This document shows, one piece after another, positions 54,545 through 63,333 of a stretch of 64,000 bases of DNA (positions are counted from its first letter, which is position 1; each line of letters starts with the position of its first letter). This DNA is from Dehalobacter alkaniphilus. Its GTDB lineage: Bacteria > Bacillota > Desulfitobacteriia > Desulfitobacteriales > Syntrophobotulaceae. The DNA is taken from the NCBI GenBank assembly GCA_040500365.1, contig CP148031.1:1116001-1180000 (forward strand), written 5' to 3'. The notes under the pieces are model-generated. The model ran no database searches and was not told where the DNA came from. It saw only the letters and a list, made by a program, of their open reading frames with translations. The translations under genes were made by a program, and so were the position numbers.

Positions 54545-54583
54545 ATGAAAATTGATAATGAGCTGTAGCAAATATTATTTACA

Positions 54584-56042
54584 CCTAGATTCTACGTGCA
54601 ATCTACTCATATAACCCTTTAAGCAAGTATTTATAATCGTTAAGCCAAAACCATTCTTTCACCCAATGGGTGAAAGAAAATTGCAGCAAATTAACATCTA
54701 TTTGTATGTTTTTTGTCTTGTTTGATGGGTAAAAATGTAACAAATAGAGGTGTTGTGAAGGAGATGGCTTATGATAAATAAAATCGAGTTTAAGGCTAAA
54801 AATCTTACCTCAAATGCAGGACTTTTTCTGATGCTAGAGAACACTAAAAATAACGGCATTTTTGAGATGATTGAAAATGACCTCACTTTTGAAAGCGCTT
54901 CTGTAAACAAGATTAAAATGAATCATGTTAAAACCATGCTCTCTGGTCATTTTATAGGCATAGATAAGCTCGAACGTTTAAAACTTTTAAAGAATGATCC
55001 CCTTGTTCGTGAATTCGATATTTCTGTTAAAGAGCCTGAAACCGTGTCGCGTTTTTTAAGCAACTTCAGCTTCAAAACGACGCAAATGTTCAGAGAAATC
55101 AACTTCAAAGTGTTTAAAAAGCTACTTTCTAAAAGTGGATTGACATCCATCACTATTGATATCGATAGCAGTGTCATTAATGTAGAAGGCCACCAAGAAG
55201 GCGCTACTAAAGGTTACAATCCTAAAAAGCTGGGCAATCGATGCTACAATGTCCAGTTTGCCTTTTGTGATGAACTCAAAGCCTATGTCACTGGTTTTGT
55301 TAGAAGTGGTAATGCATACACCGCAAATGGTGCTGCTGAACTGATTAAAGAGATTGTTGCCACTCTTAAAGCTCAAAACTTGGAAATCTTTTTCCGTATG
55401 GATAGTGGCTACTTCGATGAAGAAATCATTGAAACAATCGAGTCTCTTGGTTGCAAATACTTAATTAAAGCTAAAGCTTATGCAACACTTGTCTCCCAAG
55501 TGACCGCTTCCTCTGCTGTGTTTCTTAAAGGTATAGACGGCAGAGAAACCGCTGAGCTGCTTATAAAATTGGATAAGTGGAAGAAAAAAAGAAGATTTGT
55601 CGTGTCTCGCGTTCTGAAACCCGAAAAAGAAAGAGCTCAGTTAAGCCTGTTAGAAGGTTCAGAGTACGACTATTTTTTCTTTGTCACCAATACAGACCTA
55701 GAGTCAGAAGCGGTGGTTCTCTCCTATGAAAAGCGTGGCAATGCTGAAAACTATATCAAAGAAGCAAAATACGACATGTCAGTAGGCCACTTGCTTTTGA
55801 AATCATTCTGGGCAAATGAAGCAGTATTCCAAATGATGATGCTTTCATACAATCTGTTTTTACTCTTCAAATTTGACTACTTGGATGTGTCTGAATATAG
55901 GCAGCAGATAAAGACATTTCGCTTGAAATACGTTTTTCTTGCGGCCAAAATTATCAAAACAGCTAGGTCTGTGATTATGAAGCTCTCAAGCAAATATCCT
56001 TATCAAGAGGTGTATAAAAAATGTATCTGCTTAGAGTCGTAA
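54584..56042 (+). mobile_element. IS1380-family insertion sequence (right end not resolved)
   Basis: CCTAGATTCTACGT at 54584-54597 is, from memory, the inverted-repeat sequence of ISEcp1-type IS1380 elements and lies 174 bases before the transposase start. No matching right inverted repeat was found by eye after 56042, so the right end is unknown or lost. TTCTTTCACCC/GGGTGAAAGAA (54654-54678) is an 11-bp palindrome in the left leader. The 348-base gap from 54423 to 54770 holds this repeat and the remnant ORF only. Confidence 0.6.
54771..56042 (+). CDS. IS1380-family transposase
   Basis: 423 residues, full length. DDE-type domain with TSITIDIDSSVINVEGHQEGATKGYNP-region (first Asp), FFRMDSGYFDEEI (second Asp) and ENYIKEAKYDMSVG (Glu) in typical order for the IS1380 group. 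Start ATG at 54771 with AAGGAGAT upstream. The gene is complete, so the element may be active. Confidence 0.9.
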   Translation: MINKIEFKAKNLTSNAGLFLMLENTKNNGIFEMIENDLTFESASVNKIKMNHVKTMLSGHFIGIDKLERLKLLKNDPLVREFDISVKEPETVSRFLSNFSFKTTQMFREINFKVFKKLLSKSGLTSITIDIDSSVINVEGHQEGATKGYNPKKLGNRCYNVQFAFCDELKAYVTGFVRSGNAYTANGAAELIKEIVATLKAQNLEIFFRMDSGYFDEEIIETIESLGCKYLIKAKAYATLVSQVTASSAVFLKGIDGRETAELLIKLDKWKKKRRFVVSRVLKPEKERAQLSLLEGSEYDYFFFVTNTDLESEAVVLSYEKRGNAENYIKEAKYDMSVGHLLLKSFWANEAVFQMMMLSYNLFLLFKFDYLDVSEYRQQIKTFRLKYVFLAAKIIKTARSVIMKLSSKYPYQEVYKKCICLES

Positions 56043-56287
56043 CGATTGATAAATTGGCGCTTGAATCGCTTGAATGAATCGAGTGGTTTATTAATTGAAC
56101 CTAGAATTGTGATATTTGCAACTTAATTGAGAATAATGGGTATATCTTATTCAAATGTGTTGAGGAAGGGGTGTGAATAATGTTAAAATGTAGGAGTAAC
56201 TACTTGAATTCTTCGTAGGTTCAGCGAAAATATCGATTTTTAATGGTTTTCGTAAAACAACGTGGAATTTAGGTAGTAATCAAGTCA
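56043..56287. other. AT-rich non-coding stretch after the IS1380 transposase
   Basis: 245 bases with no credible gene. It includes GAACCTAGAATTGTG (~56096), which resembles the left IS end but in direct orientation, and the junction with the MFS fragment. Confidence 0.4.
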
Positions 56288-56584
56288 TTGGGATTATTTG
56301 GGTTTGGTGTAGCCTTTATCTTTATGCAGTCGACAATTATTGCCACAGCACAGGAGAAATTACCTCATATGAAGGGTACAGCAATGGCTCTTGCAGCATT
56401 CAACATGTTTTTAGGAGCAGGTGTCGGTACGTCAATCAATGGTTGGGTAATGGAAACAATTAACACAACGATTATCTTTAATATTGCATCATATTTATTT
56501 TTAATAGTTGGTATACTAGCAGCAATATTTGTTTCACAATTTGAAGCACAAAAAAAGAAGTCCTATGCAAGTGAAACTTTATAA
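56288..56584 (+). pseudogene. C-terminal fragment of an MFS transporter
   Basis: 98 residues covering the last two to three membrane helices of a major facilitator drug/solute transporter (FGFGVAFIFMQSTIIATAQEK, MKGTAMALAAFNMFLGAGVG). No ribosome binding site, and a stop lies just upstream, so the N-terminal ~300 residues are missing, probably lost at the IS1380 insertion. Confidence 0.75.
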
Positions 56585-56613
56585 TCAAATTATTTAGATG
56601 GGAGATGTAAAAA

Positions 56614-57285
56614 ATGATTAAAGCAGTTTTTTTCGATATGAATGAAACGTTACTTAATCTGGAACCCCTTAAAACGCATTTTGATAAGCATTTTAAAGAT
56701 GAGTATGTCCTAAAGTATTGGTTTACAAAGTTGCTTCAGACGTCTCTGGTAATGGCTAGCATGAACGCGTATAAGAATTTTGGAGAACTAGCAGGTGTCG
56801 TGTTAGAAAGTGTGTTCCATGAAGGTGGAAAATCCTTATCAGAAGATGAAAAAGCAAGTATATTGAATACTTTTAGAAGTATGCCAGCTTTTGAAGATGT
56901 CCCTGAAGCGCTGAAGATGCTTAAAGATAATAATTTAAAAGTTATTGCAGTATCCAATTCATCACTAACGATGATGGAAGAACAGCTGACAAATGCAGGG
57001 ATTATCAAATATTTTGATGGGTATTATTCAGTAGATGCAGTAGCCCGCTACAAACCCTTTGAAGATATATATAAATTCGTAGCAAATGAAGAACTATTGG
57101 ATGTCTCTGAAGTCGTAATGGTGGCTTCTCATGATTGGGATTTGTTTGGTGCTAAAAGTGCTGGGTTGAAAACAGCTTATATCAAGCGTAAAGACGTCAT
57201 TTATAATCCGTTTTATTCGGACCCTGATATAGATGATGACCATATGGTTAAATTAGCTGAAAAAATTGTAAGGTTAAAAGACTAA
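56614..57285 (+). CDS. HAD-superfamily hydrolase (haloacid dehalogenase type II-like)
   Basis: 223 residues. Motif I FFDMNETLLNL (D-x-N variant), motif II VIAVSNSS, motif III RYKPF and motif IV ASHDWDLFGAKSAG are in order. The D-M-N-E motif is typical of L-2-haloacid dehalogenases. RBS GATGGGAGATG before ATG. Soluble. Substrate unknown. Confidence 0.85.
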   Translation: MIKAVFFDMNETLLNLEPLKTHFDKHFKDEYVLKYWFTKLLQTSLVMASMNAYKNFGELAGVVLESVFHEGGKSLSEDEKASILNTFRSMPAFEDVPEALKMLKDNNLKVIAVSNSSLTMMEEQLTNAGIIKYFDGYYSVDAVARYKPFEDIYKFVANEELLDVSEVVMVASHDWDLFGAKSAGLKTAYIKRKDVIYNPFYSDPDIDDDHMVKLAEKIVRLKD

Positions 57286-57366
57286 ATGAGATATAACTCT
57301 ATTGAGAGATGAAATAACAAGCAAGAAAGATATGTATTAAACATAGTGAATAACAAGGAAGATACC

Positions 57367-57540
57367 ATGAGTTTAAATCGTGAATTAGCAAAGTTAAAGG
57401 AAGAAAATTTAAAGAAAGTATCAAAGGAATTATCAGATGTATTAGTAAAAGATGTTGAAATTCAGGCAAAGAGAGGTACTACAAAGAATGCTTTAAAAAC
57501 AGGTTATAAAATTCAAGCGTTTGAGTTACAAAATGCGTAG
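57367..57540 (+). pseudogene. N-terminal fragment of a peroxiredoxin-like (AhpC/TSA) gene
   Basis: 57 codons from ATG at 57367 read SLNRELAKLKEENLKK ... GTTKNALKTGYKIQAFELQNA, the N-terminal stretch of peroxiredoxin-like proteins (ALK-x-GD-x-APDF-x-L pattern), then a stop. The catalytic part is not present downstream. The next 120 bases show no coding continuation. Confidence 0.55.
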
Positions 57541-57669
57541 GAAGAATGATTCATTCAGATGAATTACTTTCTAAACTAAAGGTTCATAGATTATCAGTTT
57601 TTATAGAGGCGATTGATGTCTTTATTGCAATATAATAGATAAAATAATGTTCATAAAGGGGAGATAACA

Positions 57670-58332
57670 TTGAAAATAGAAATTTGGTCAGATTATGTAT
57701 GTCCATTTTGTTATATTGGTGAAAGAAAGCTTGGACAAGCGCTTGAACAATTAAAGATGACAGATGACGTTGAGATTATATTTAAATCTTTCGAATTAGA
57801 TCCTAATGCGCAAAAACAATATGAGGGAGACATTCATCAATTGATGGCAAAGAAATACGGCATAAGTATTGAACGTGCAATTGAAACCAATAACAACATT
57901 GTTAGAAGTGCAAGAGAAGTAGGGTTGGTGTTTAACTTTGATGACTTAAAACGGACAAATACATTTGATGCCCACCGTTTATCTTATTATGCAAAAGAAA
58001 AGGGTAGATTAAGTGCATTTACTGAAGCTGTCATGAGAAGCTATTTTATTGAAGCTTTAGATATCTCCAATCTAGAAACACTGTTAGACCTTGCGGTTGA
58101 AGTGGGGTTAGATAGAGAGAAAGCAAAAGGCATTCTAACTTCGTCGGCTTATAGTCAAGAAGTAAGGACAGCTGAACAGAATGCTCATTCAAAAGGAATC
58201 AATGGTGTGCCGTATTTCATCTTTGATGAAAAGGAAGTTATTTATGGTGCGCAACCAGTTGAAGCATTTGTAAATGTCATTGAAGCAGTTAAAAATAATG
58301 TGCCAACAACGATAAATGAAACAAATTTTTGA
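57670..58332 (+). CDS. DsbA-family (FrnE-like) oxidoreductase
   Basis: 220 residues, TTG start with GGGGAGAT upstream. SDYVCPFCYIGERKL carries the CPFC active site; NGVPYFIFDEKEVIYGAQP contains the cis-proline loop. No signal peptide, so cytoplasmic, as for FrnE/2-hydroxychromene isomerase-type enzymes. Probably acts on thiol substrates under redox stress. Confidence 0.9.
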   Translation: MKIEIWSDYVCPFCYIGERKLGQALEQLKMTDDVEIIFKSFELDPNAQKQYEGDIHQLMAKKYGISIERAIETNNNIVRSAREVGLVFNFDDLKRTNTFDAHRLSYYAKEKGRLSAFTEAVMRSYFIEALDISNLETLLDLAVEVGLDREKAKGILTSSAYSQEVRTAEQNAHSKGINGVPYFIFDEKEVIYGAQPVEAFVNVIEAVKNNVPTTINETNF

Positions 58333-58404
58333 TTTTTTATCGGAAGTAAAGAGAAAAATTTCTTTTTTAACAGATAAAACAAAAGGCTTTCAATTCATTA
58401 AGTC

Positions 58405-58435
58405 AGTATCAAAAATGATAGTACCTATTAAAAAT
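58405..58435. promoter_or_regulatory. Probable HxlR operator upstream of the split-barrel flavin gene
   Basis: This 31-base stretch matches 59392-59422 at 27 of 31 positions. Core is GATAGTACCTATT (58417-58429), a near palindrome. It sits just upstream of the -35 box at 58443. Confidence 0.6.
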
Positions 58436-58442
58436 AGATGTA

Positions 58443-58471
58443 TTAACAAAAAAAGCTGTGAATGCTATAAT
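58443..58471 (+). promoter_or_regulatory. Promoter of the split-barrel flavin gene
   Basis: TTAACA at 58443-58448, 17-base spacer, TATAAT at 58466-58471. Confidence 0.7.
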
Positions 58472-58523
58472 CATATTGAGAATAAATAAAATATGTTGCA
58501 TAAGACAAAAGGAGGATTTTTTT

Positions 58524-58910
58524 ATGAAAGCAATAGTAGAATTTTTAAACAAGAGTAAGGTGTTTTATTTAGCTACAAATAGTGAAGGAGCACCTGATGT
58601 AAGACCAATGGGAATTGCAATTCCATATAATGACAAATTATACTTTGTAGCAGCTAAACCAATGAATGTATTTAAGCAATTAGAAGCAGATAATAAAGTA
58701 TCTATTTCTGCTTATGACGGAGAGAAATTCTTAAGACTTTACGGCACTGCAGTACTTGAAGACTCAGAAGAAACAGTAAACACATTCCTAGGGATGGACG
58801 AGAAAATCGCAACCATGTTCCCAGCGGATATTATGGCGCCGTTCTATTTAAAAGATGTAACAGCAAGTATTTGTTCATTTACAGAAGAACCAGAAGTATA
58901 TAACTTCTAA
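58524..58910 (+). CDS. Pyridoxamine 5'-phosphate oxidase-family (split-barrel flavin) protein
   Basis: 128 residues from ATG at 58524 with AAAAGGAGG upstream. FLNKSKVFYLATNSEGAPDV, RPMGIAIPYNDKLYFV and KVSISAYDGEKFLRLYGTA are the FMN-binding split-barrel pattern. Soluble flavoprotein with likely oxidoreductase role. Has its own promoter and a probable HxlR site. Confidence 0.85.
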   Translation: MKAIVEFLNKSKVFYLATNSEGAPDVRPMGIAIPYNDKLYFVAAKPMNVFKQLEADNKVSISAYDGEKFLRLYGTAVLEDSEETVNTFLGMDEKIATMFPADIMAPFYLKDVTASICSFTEEPEVYNF

Positions 58911-58940
58911 ATATCGTGCAGTACAGGTAGCCATGTTTAA

Positions 58941-58987
58941 AGAAGGTTTAGCCTCTGATAGTACACGCTAGGCTAAACCTTTTATTT
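58941..58987. terminator. Bidirectional terminator between convergent genes
   Basis: AAGGTTTAGCCT (58943-58954) and AGGCTAAACCTT (58970-58981) form a perfect 12-bp stem; TTTTATTTT on the plus strand and TTTCTTTAAA on the minus strand follow. Confidence 0.85.
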
Positions 58988-58998
58988 TAAGCGATTAA

Positions 58999-59379
58999 TT
59001 AGTTGTCTTGATTGATCATGCCCATGTGTGTGAGATACTCGACTCCCCAAATATTCATAGCAGACAAGACATTGCCAAACTCGATTCCTAGTGGTGACAA
59101 TTTGTATTCCACTTTAGGAGGTATGACGTTGTATACTTCCCGAACAATGACTTCATCTTGTTCCAATTCTCTCAATTGTCTCGTAAGTGTTGCCTGAGTT
59201 GCAGGAATAAGTCTACTTAGTTCATTAAATCGTTTGGTACCTTGTTGTAGATGCCAGAAAATTAGAAGTTTCCATTTTCCTTTTATGACTTTTTGTGCCA
59301 TACAATATGGACAGAGTGCTTCTCTTACTTCTGGACTGATTTGGCAAGAGCCACATTCATCTAAGTATTTTTTAAACAT
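58999..59379 (-). CDS. HxlR-family transcription regulator
   Basis: 126 residues, start at 59379 with CGAGGTGATG upstream. Cysteines near the N-terminus (DECGSCQIS, ALCPYCMAQ) may sense redox state. Winged HTH: GKWKLLIFWHLQQGTKRFNEL, ATQATLTRQLRELEQDEVI. Divergent from the flavodoxin operon, with an operator-like palindrome in the gap and a second copy near the split-barrel gene. Confidence 0.9.
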   Translation of the reverse strand: MFKKYLDECGSCQISPEVREALCPYCMAQKVIKGKWKLLIFWHLQQGTKRFNELSRLIPATQATLTRQLRELEQDEVIVREVYNVIPPKVEYKLSPLGIEFGNVLSAMNIWGVEYLTHMGMINQDN

Positions 59380-59391
59380 TTCATCACCTCG

Positions 59392-59422
59392 GTATCATTA
59401 ATGATAGTATCTATCAAAAATA
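59392..59422. promoter_or_regulatory. Probable HxlR operator between hxlR and the flavodoxin operon
   Basis: TATCATTAATGATA is a perfect palindrome (59393-59406) and GATAGTATCTATC (59403-59415) a second one overlapping it. The same arrangement recurs at 58405. Confidence 0.65.
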
Positions 59423-59508
59423 ATTATATTTTTAAAAACGGATATATATGTAATAATTATACTGAAAATAATTTAAAAAACAAGTCACATATTAAAAAGG
59501 AGGAGGAA

Positions 59509-59922
59509 ATGATGAAAATAGCGGTGCGATATTATTCGAAAACGGGTAATACAAAAAAGTTAGCTGAAGCCATTGGAAGGGCTATAGGTGTTAAAGCTTT
59601 TCCACTTTCACAACCTGTAGACCCAGATACAGATATTTTATTTTTAGGAAGCTCTGTTTACGCAGCAGGCGTGTCCGGAGAAGTTAAAACCTTTATAAAT
59701 ACTTTAGACAAAAATGTTGGTAAAGTAGTTAATTTTAGTTCTGCGGCGATTATCGAGTCCACATACAATCAAGTTAAAAAATTAGTTAAGAAAAGAGGTA
59801 TCACGATGTCTGATAAAGAGTTTCATTGTAGAGGGAGCTTTACAGTAATGCATCGTGGAAAACCAGATAAAGATGACTTGAAATCGGTAGCGACGTTTGC
59901 GAAGGAAGTTACAAATGGCTAA
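59509..59922 (+). CDS. Flavodoxin-family protein
   Basis: 137 residues from ATG at 59509, AAAAAGGAGGAGG upstream. IAVRYYSKTGNTKKLAEAIG is the FMN phosphate loop; LFLGSSVYAAGVSGEVKTFI follows. Electron carrier. Its stop overlaps the start of the CbiA gene, and it may supply electrons for corrinoid chemistry (inference). Confidence 0.88.
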   Translation: MMKIAVRYYSKTGNTKKLAEAIGRAIGVKAFPLSQPVDPDTDILFLGSSVYAAGVSGEVKTFINTLDKNVGKVVNFSSAAIIESTYNQVKKLVKKRGITMSDKEFHCRGSFTVMHRGKPDKDDLKSVATFAKEVTNG

Positions 59923-61312
59923 CTTAGATAGAATGAATTGTCCAAGATTTGTCCTGGCAGGTACAAATAGTGGTGTAGGTAAAACGACAATCACCCTAGG
60001 TCTTTTAAATGGGTTTCGACGGAAAGGAATTAATGTTCAGCCATTTAAAAGTGGGCCAGACTATATCGATCCTGCATTTCATACATTTGTTACTGGAAAC
60101 CCATCGCGAAATTTAGATACATGGCTTATACAGGAAAACCCTATAGAATATTTAATGCAACAAACTGGAGTGAATAAAGATCTTTCTATTATCGAAGGCG
60201 TAATGGGTTTTTATGATGGGCATATTGTTCATAAAAATGTTGGCAGTACTGCTCATTTATCAAAAGTATTAAAAGCACCAGTTGTACTCATCATTAATGG
60301 TAGTGGTATTTCTACAAGTGCCGCAGCAATTGTACACGGCTTTAAGCATTTTGATAATGATGTGGACGTAGCAGGTGTGATTATTAATCAGGTCAACAGT
60401 AAACGTCATTATGACATATTAAAAGAAGCTATTGAAGAAATGACGGGCGTAAAGTGTTTTGGCTATTTAAAGAAACACCCTGACATTAATTTGGATAGTC
60501 GTCATCTAGGTTTAATACCCTCTTATGAAGTAGAAGTGCTACAAGACAAAATCGACTTGATTAGTAATTTGATGGAAGACTCTATTGATTTTGATGGTTT
60601 ACTGGAACTTGGGCAAAGTGCGGCACCATTAAAAAGAGTAGATTTAGGCATAAAAAAAGTTGTTGATGAAGTAAGAATTGGTGTGCCGTTGGATAAGGCC
60701 TTTAACTTCTACTATCAAGACAACTTAGAACTACTAGAAGCACTTGGAGCGAAACTAGTGTATTTTAGTCCTTTAGAAGATAAGGCAGTTCCAGCATCCA
60801 TAGATGGTATTTACTTTGGAGGTGGTTTTCCAGAAGTATTTGTTAAAGAGCTATCGGCTAATAAACAAATGCGAACATCTATTAAAGAGTTTATTGAAGC
60901 AGGTGGCCCAGTTTATGCGGAATGTGGTGGACTTATGTATATGTGTAACCGGATAGTGGATCTTGAGGATAATGCTTATGAAATGGTTGGTATCTTGGAA
61001 AATGACTCTGTCATGACAAAAAAGTTACAACGATTTGGTTATGTAGATGTCAGAATCAATAAGGAATCGATTATTGGATCAGATATGACCAATTTTGAAG
61101 CTCATGAGTTTCATCGCTCAAAACTGACGGAGCACTTGGATGACCAGACAGTTTATAGTGTTGAAAAAGACAGAGGTAATGGCAATATCAATAAATGGTC
61201 ATGTGGTTATACCTACAAAAATTTCCTTGGTGGGTATGCACATATTCATTTTTACAATAATCTAGAAATTCCTAGGAATTTTTTATATACATGCGAAAAA
61301 AGAAAAAAATGA
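59915..61312 (+). CDS. cbiA: Cobyrinate a,c-diamide synthase
   Basis: 465 residues. N-terminal dethiobiotin-synthetase-like P-loop LAGTNSGVGKTTITLGLLNG and KSGPDYIDPAFH, EGVMGFYDG; C-terminal amidotransferase with catalytic Cys in VYAECGGLMYM and GGGFPEVF. It amidates the a and c side chains of cobyrinate using glutamine and ATP. No other cobalamin biosynthesis gene is in the window, so it is an orphan or salvage-type copy here. Confidence 0.93.
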   Translation: MANLDRMNCPRFVLAGTNSGVGKTTITLGLLNGFRRKGINVQPFKSGPDYIDPAFHTFVTGNPSRNLDTWLIQENPIEYLMQQTGVNKDLSIIEGVMGFYDGHIVHKNVGSTAHLSKVLKAPVVLIINGSGISTSAAAIVHGFKHFDNDVDVAGVIINQVNSKRHYDILKEAIEEMTGVKCFGYLKKHPDINLDSRHLGLIPSYEVEVLQDKIDLISNLMEDSIDFDGLLELGQSAAPLKRVDLGIKKVVDEVRIGVPLDKAFNFYYQDNLELLEALGAKLVYFSPLEDKAVPASIDGIYFGGGFPEVFVKELSANKQMRTSIKEFIEAGGPVYAECGGLMYMCNRIVDLEDNAYEMVGILENDSVMTKKLQRFGYVDVRINKESIIGSDMTNFEAHEFHRSKLTEHLDDQTVYSVEKDRGNGNINKWSCGYTYKNFLGGYAHIHFYNNLEIPRNFLYTCEKRKK

Positions 61313-61325
61313 ATTAAAGGAGTAA

Positions 61326-61604
61326 ATGATGAGAACATACAAAACGGATAATTATAAGTTTAATCAACATAGACAATGTGAATTTTTTCCTTGTCACAAA
61401 GGAGTAGAGGAAGACAAGTTTAACTGCCTTTTCTGTTATTGTCCATTGTATATGTTAGGTAACGAATGTGGCGGTAACTTCAAAGTGACCAATGGGGAAA
61501 AAGATTGTTCCGGCTGTACAAAACCTCATGCTGAAGGTAGTTATGACTTTGTCATGTCAAAAATAAAGATGGTTATTCAAAAAGGATCAAGTTTTATTAA
61601 GTAA
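61326..61604 (+). CDS. Cysteine-rich small domain protein
   Basis: 92 residues with ten cysteines: CEFFPCHKG, NCLFCYCPLY, CGGNF, DCSGCTKPH. This is the PF04071 pattern, a small metal-binding domain often fused or adjacent to cobalamin genes (family knowledge). Directly follows cbiA, which supports a corrinoid link. Possible metal or cluster carrier. Confidence 0.88.
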   Translation: MMRTYKTDNYKFNQHRQCEFFPCHKGVEEDKFNCLFCYCPLYMLGNECGGNFKVTNGEKDCSGCTKPHAEGSYDFVMSKIKMVIQKGSSFIK

Positions 61605-61622
61605 TTCAATTATAGGAGGTGT

Positions 61623-62288
61623 ATGAATATGATTTTAGGTATATCAGGTAGTCCGAGGGAAAATGGTATTACCGCTCACGCTATCAAAGAAATTCTTTCT
61701 CAGAGCAAGGAGGACACACAGTATATCTCCCTATTTGGGAAACATATAGGAGGTTGCATCAGTTGCCTTGGTTGTACGAAAGACAATAAATGCGTTGTAG
61801 AAGATGATTTTCAAGAGATTGCAGAAGCTATGGCTCAAGCAGACGCTATTGTTCTAGGCGTACCTAATTATTATGATGTACCCAATGCTTTGACACATGC
61901 GATGTTAGAACGATGTTTCTGCTTTCGTCACCAAGGCACCTTCTCCTTAAAAGATAAACCGATTGTCATTCTATCGACTGGTTATTCTAAGGATGAAGAA
62001 AATAGTCAAGTACTGAATATAGTAGAACATTTTGCGAATAAAAATAAAATGAAAGTAATTTCAAAATTTTTAGTGGGTGCTTTTTCGCAATGTTACTCAT
62101 GTAAATATGGTATGACTTGTGCTGACGGAAATATTGTGAAAGATAACGGTTTTGTTGATAAAATTACAACAGAGATGTTACCACCCAAATTTAAACAGCA
62201 AGAAAATTCTATTTTAAAATGTCATCGTGCGGCAGATACTATCACCAAACTGTTAGCCATGTATAAAGAGCGTAAAGGAGTGCAATAG
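61623..62288 (+). CDS. NAD(P)H-dependent FMN reductase-like flavoprotein
   Basis: 221 residues. GISGSPRENGITAHAIKEIL is the FMN loop; CISCLGCTKDNKC and CYSCKYGMTC are two cysteine clusters that may bind an iron-sulfur cluster, as in iron-sulfur flavoproteins. GVPNYYDVPNALTHAMLER follows. GGAGGTG upstream. Last intact gene of the operon. Confidence 0.85.
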   Translation: MNMILGISGSPRENGITAHAIKEILSQSKEDTQYISLFGKHIGGCISCLGCTKDNKCVVEDDFQEIAEAMAQADAIVLGVPNYYDVPNALTHAMLERCFCFRHQGTFSLKDKPIVILSTGYSKDEENSQVLNIVEHFANKNKMKVISKFLVGAFSQCYSCKYGMTCADGNIVKDNGFVDKITTEMLPPKFKQQENSILKCHRAADTITKLLAMYKERKGVQ

Positions 62289-62289
62289 C

Positions 62290-62442
62290 ATGGAACTAAA
62301 AGAAGTTGTCAGCAAGAGACAGAGTATCCGTCGATTTAAAGATACGGAGATCTCAGATAAAGATATTATTGAATTGGTTGAAGTTGCGACTAAAGCACCT
62401 TCATCAATGAATATTCAAAATGGATCTATGTCAATATCTTAG
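62290..62442 (+). pseudogene. Nitroreductase N-terminal fragment cut by IS3
   Basis: 50 codons: MELKEVVSKRQSIRRFKDTE ... ATKAPSSMNIQN is the FMN-binding start of nitroreductases, which are normally ~170-200 residues. The reading then runs into the insertion sequence and stops. No 3' part was found beyond 63650. Confidence 0.85.
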
Positions 62443-62461
62443 ACACAAAAAGCTGAACTTT

Positions 62462-63280
62462 TCATGCAATTTTTCTAGCTAAATCTTCACAGTTTTGTGG
62501 TGAGATATAACCAATGCTGCTATGTATCCTTTTTCTATTGTACCAAGCTTCTATATATTCAAATATCGATAATCTTGCTGTGTCAAAATCAAAATATTTA
62601 ACAAGGTGGACTTCCTCTTTTTTCAAAGAAGCATGAAATGACTCTATACAAGCGTTGTCGTAAGGACATCCCTTTGCACTAAAGGAATGGGTAATAAGTT
62701 TAGTACTATCTATGTATTGCTTGAAAGCGGAGCTTGTATACTGACATCCTAAATCACTATGAAGTATTAATGGAGTGCTTGGTTTTTGAAGCTGTACAGC
62801 ATTCTTTACAGCCCGTAGCGCTAATGGGGTATCAATAGTTTTAGACATAGCATGTCCTATTATTTTCTTACTATATAGATCCATAACCGAAGCTAAGTAA
62901 CACCAACCATCTTTAATTGTGTGGATGTAAGTAATATCAGTTACCCACTTTTCATTAATAGTAGCTGTTTCAAAATCCCTTTTTAAAAGGTTTTCTTTCT
63001 CTACTATTTTCCTTTTAGATGATGCTGGTCTAAATTTTTTTATTATTATAGATTTTATTCCCAACTTCTTCATTAAACGTTGAGTTCTTTTTAAACTAAT
63101 AATTATCCCCAATGCTTTTAGTGATTCATTTATTTTGGGTGCTCCATAACGGTTTTTGCTCTCTTTGTGGATATTTATGATTTCTTTTTCTATATTTTTA
63201 TTTTCTAATTCTCGATCACTTGGTTTTTTATTTAAATACTTGTAATAAGAGCTCCTAGCTACCTTTAAAACCTTACACAT
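62462..63280 (-). CDS. IS3 OrfB transposase catalytic part
   Basis: 272 residues. HTH_21-like start (YGAPKINESLKALGI), then the rve core: WVTDITYIHTIKDGWCYLA (first Asp), LILHSDLGCQYTS (second Asp), and DNACIESFHASLKKEEVH (Glu). It is translated as an OrfAB fusion by -1 slippage at 63361-63367, in which case the protein includes upstream residues GYGHIRKEVTTIFEF. Confidence 0.92.
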   Translation of the reverse strand: MCKVLKVARSSYYKYLNKKPSDRELENKNIEKEIINIHKESKNRYGAPKINESLKALGIIISLKRTQRLMKKLGIKSIIIKKFRPASSKRKIVEKENLLKRDFETATINEKWVTDITYIHTIKDGWCYLASVMDLYSKKIIGHAMSKTIDTPLALRAVKNAVQLQKPSTPLILHSDLGCQYTSSAFKQYIDSTKLITHSFSAKGCPYDNACIESFHASLKKEEVHLVKYFDFDTARLSIFEYIEAWYNRKRIHSSIGYISPQNCEDLARKIA

Positions 63281-63333
63281 GAGCTTAATATCATGATATT
63301 TCTTGTTGTTAGTGATGAATTCAAATATAGTAG

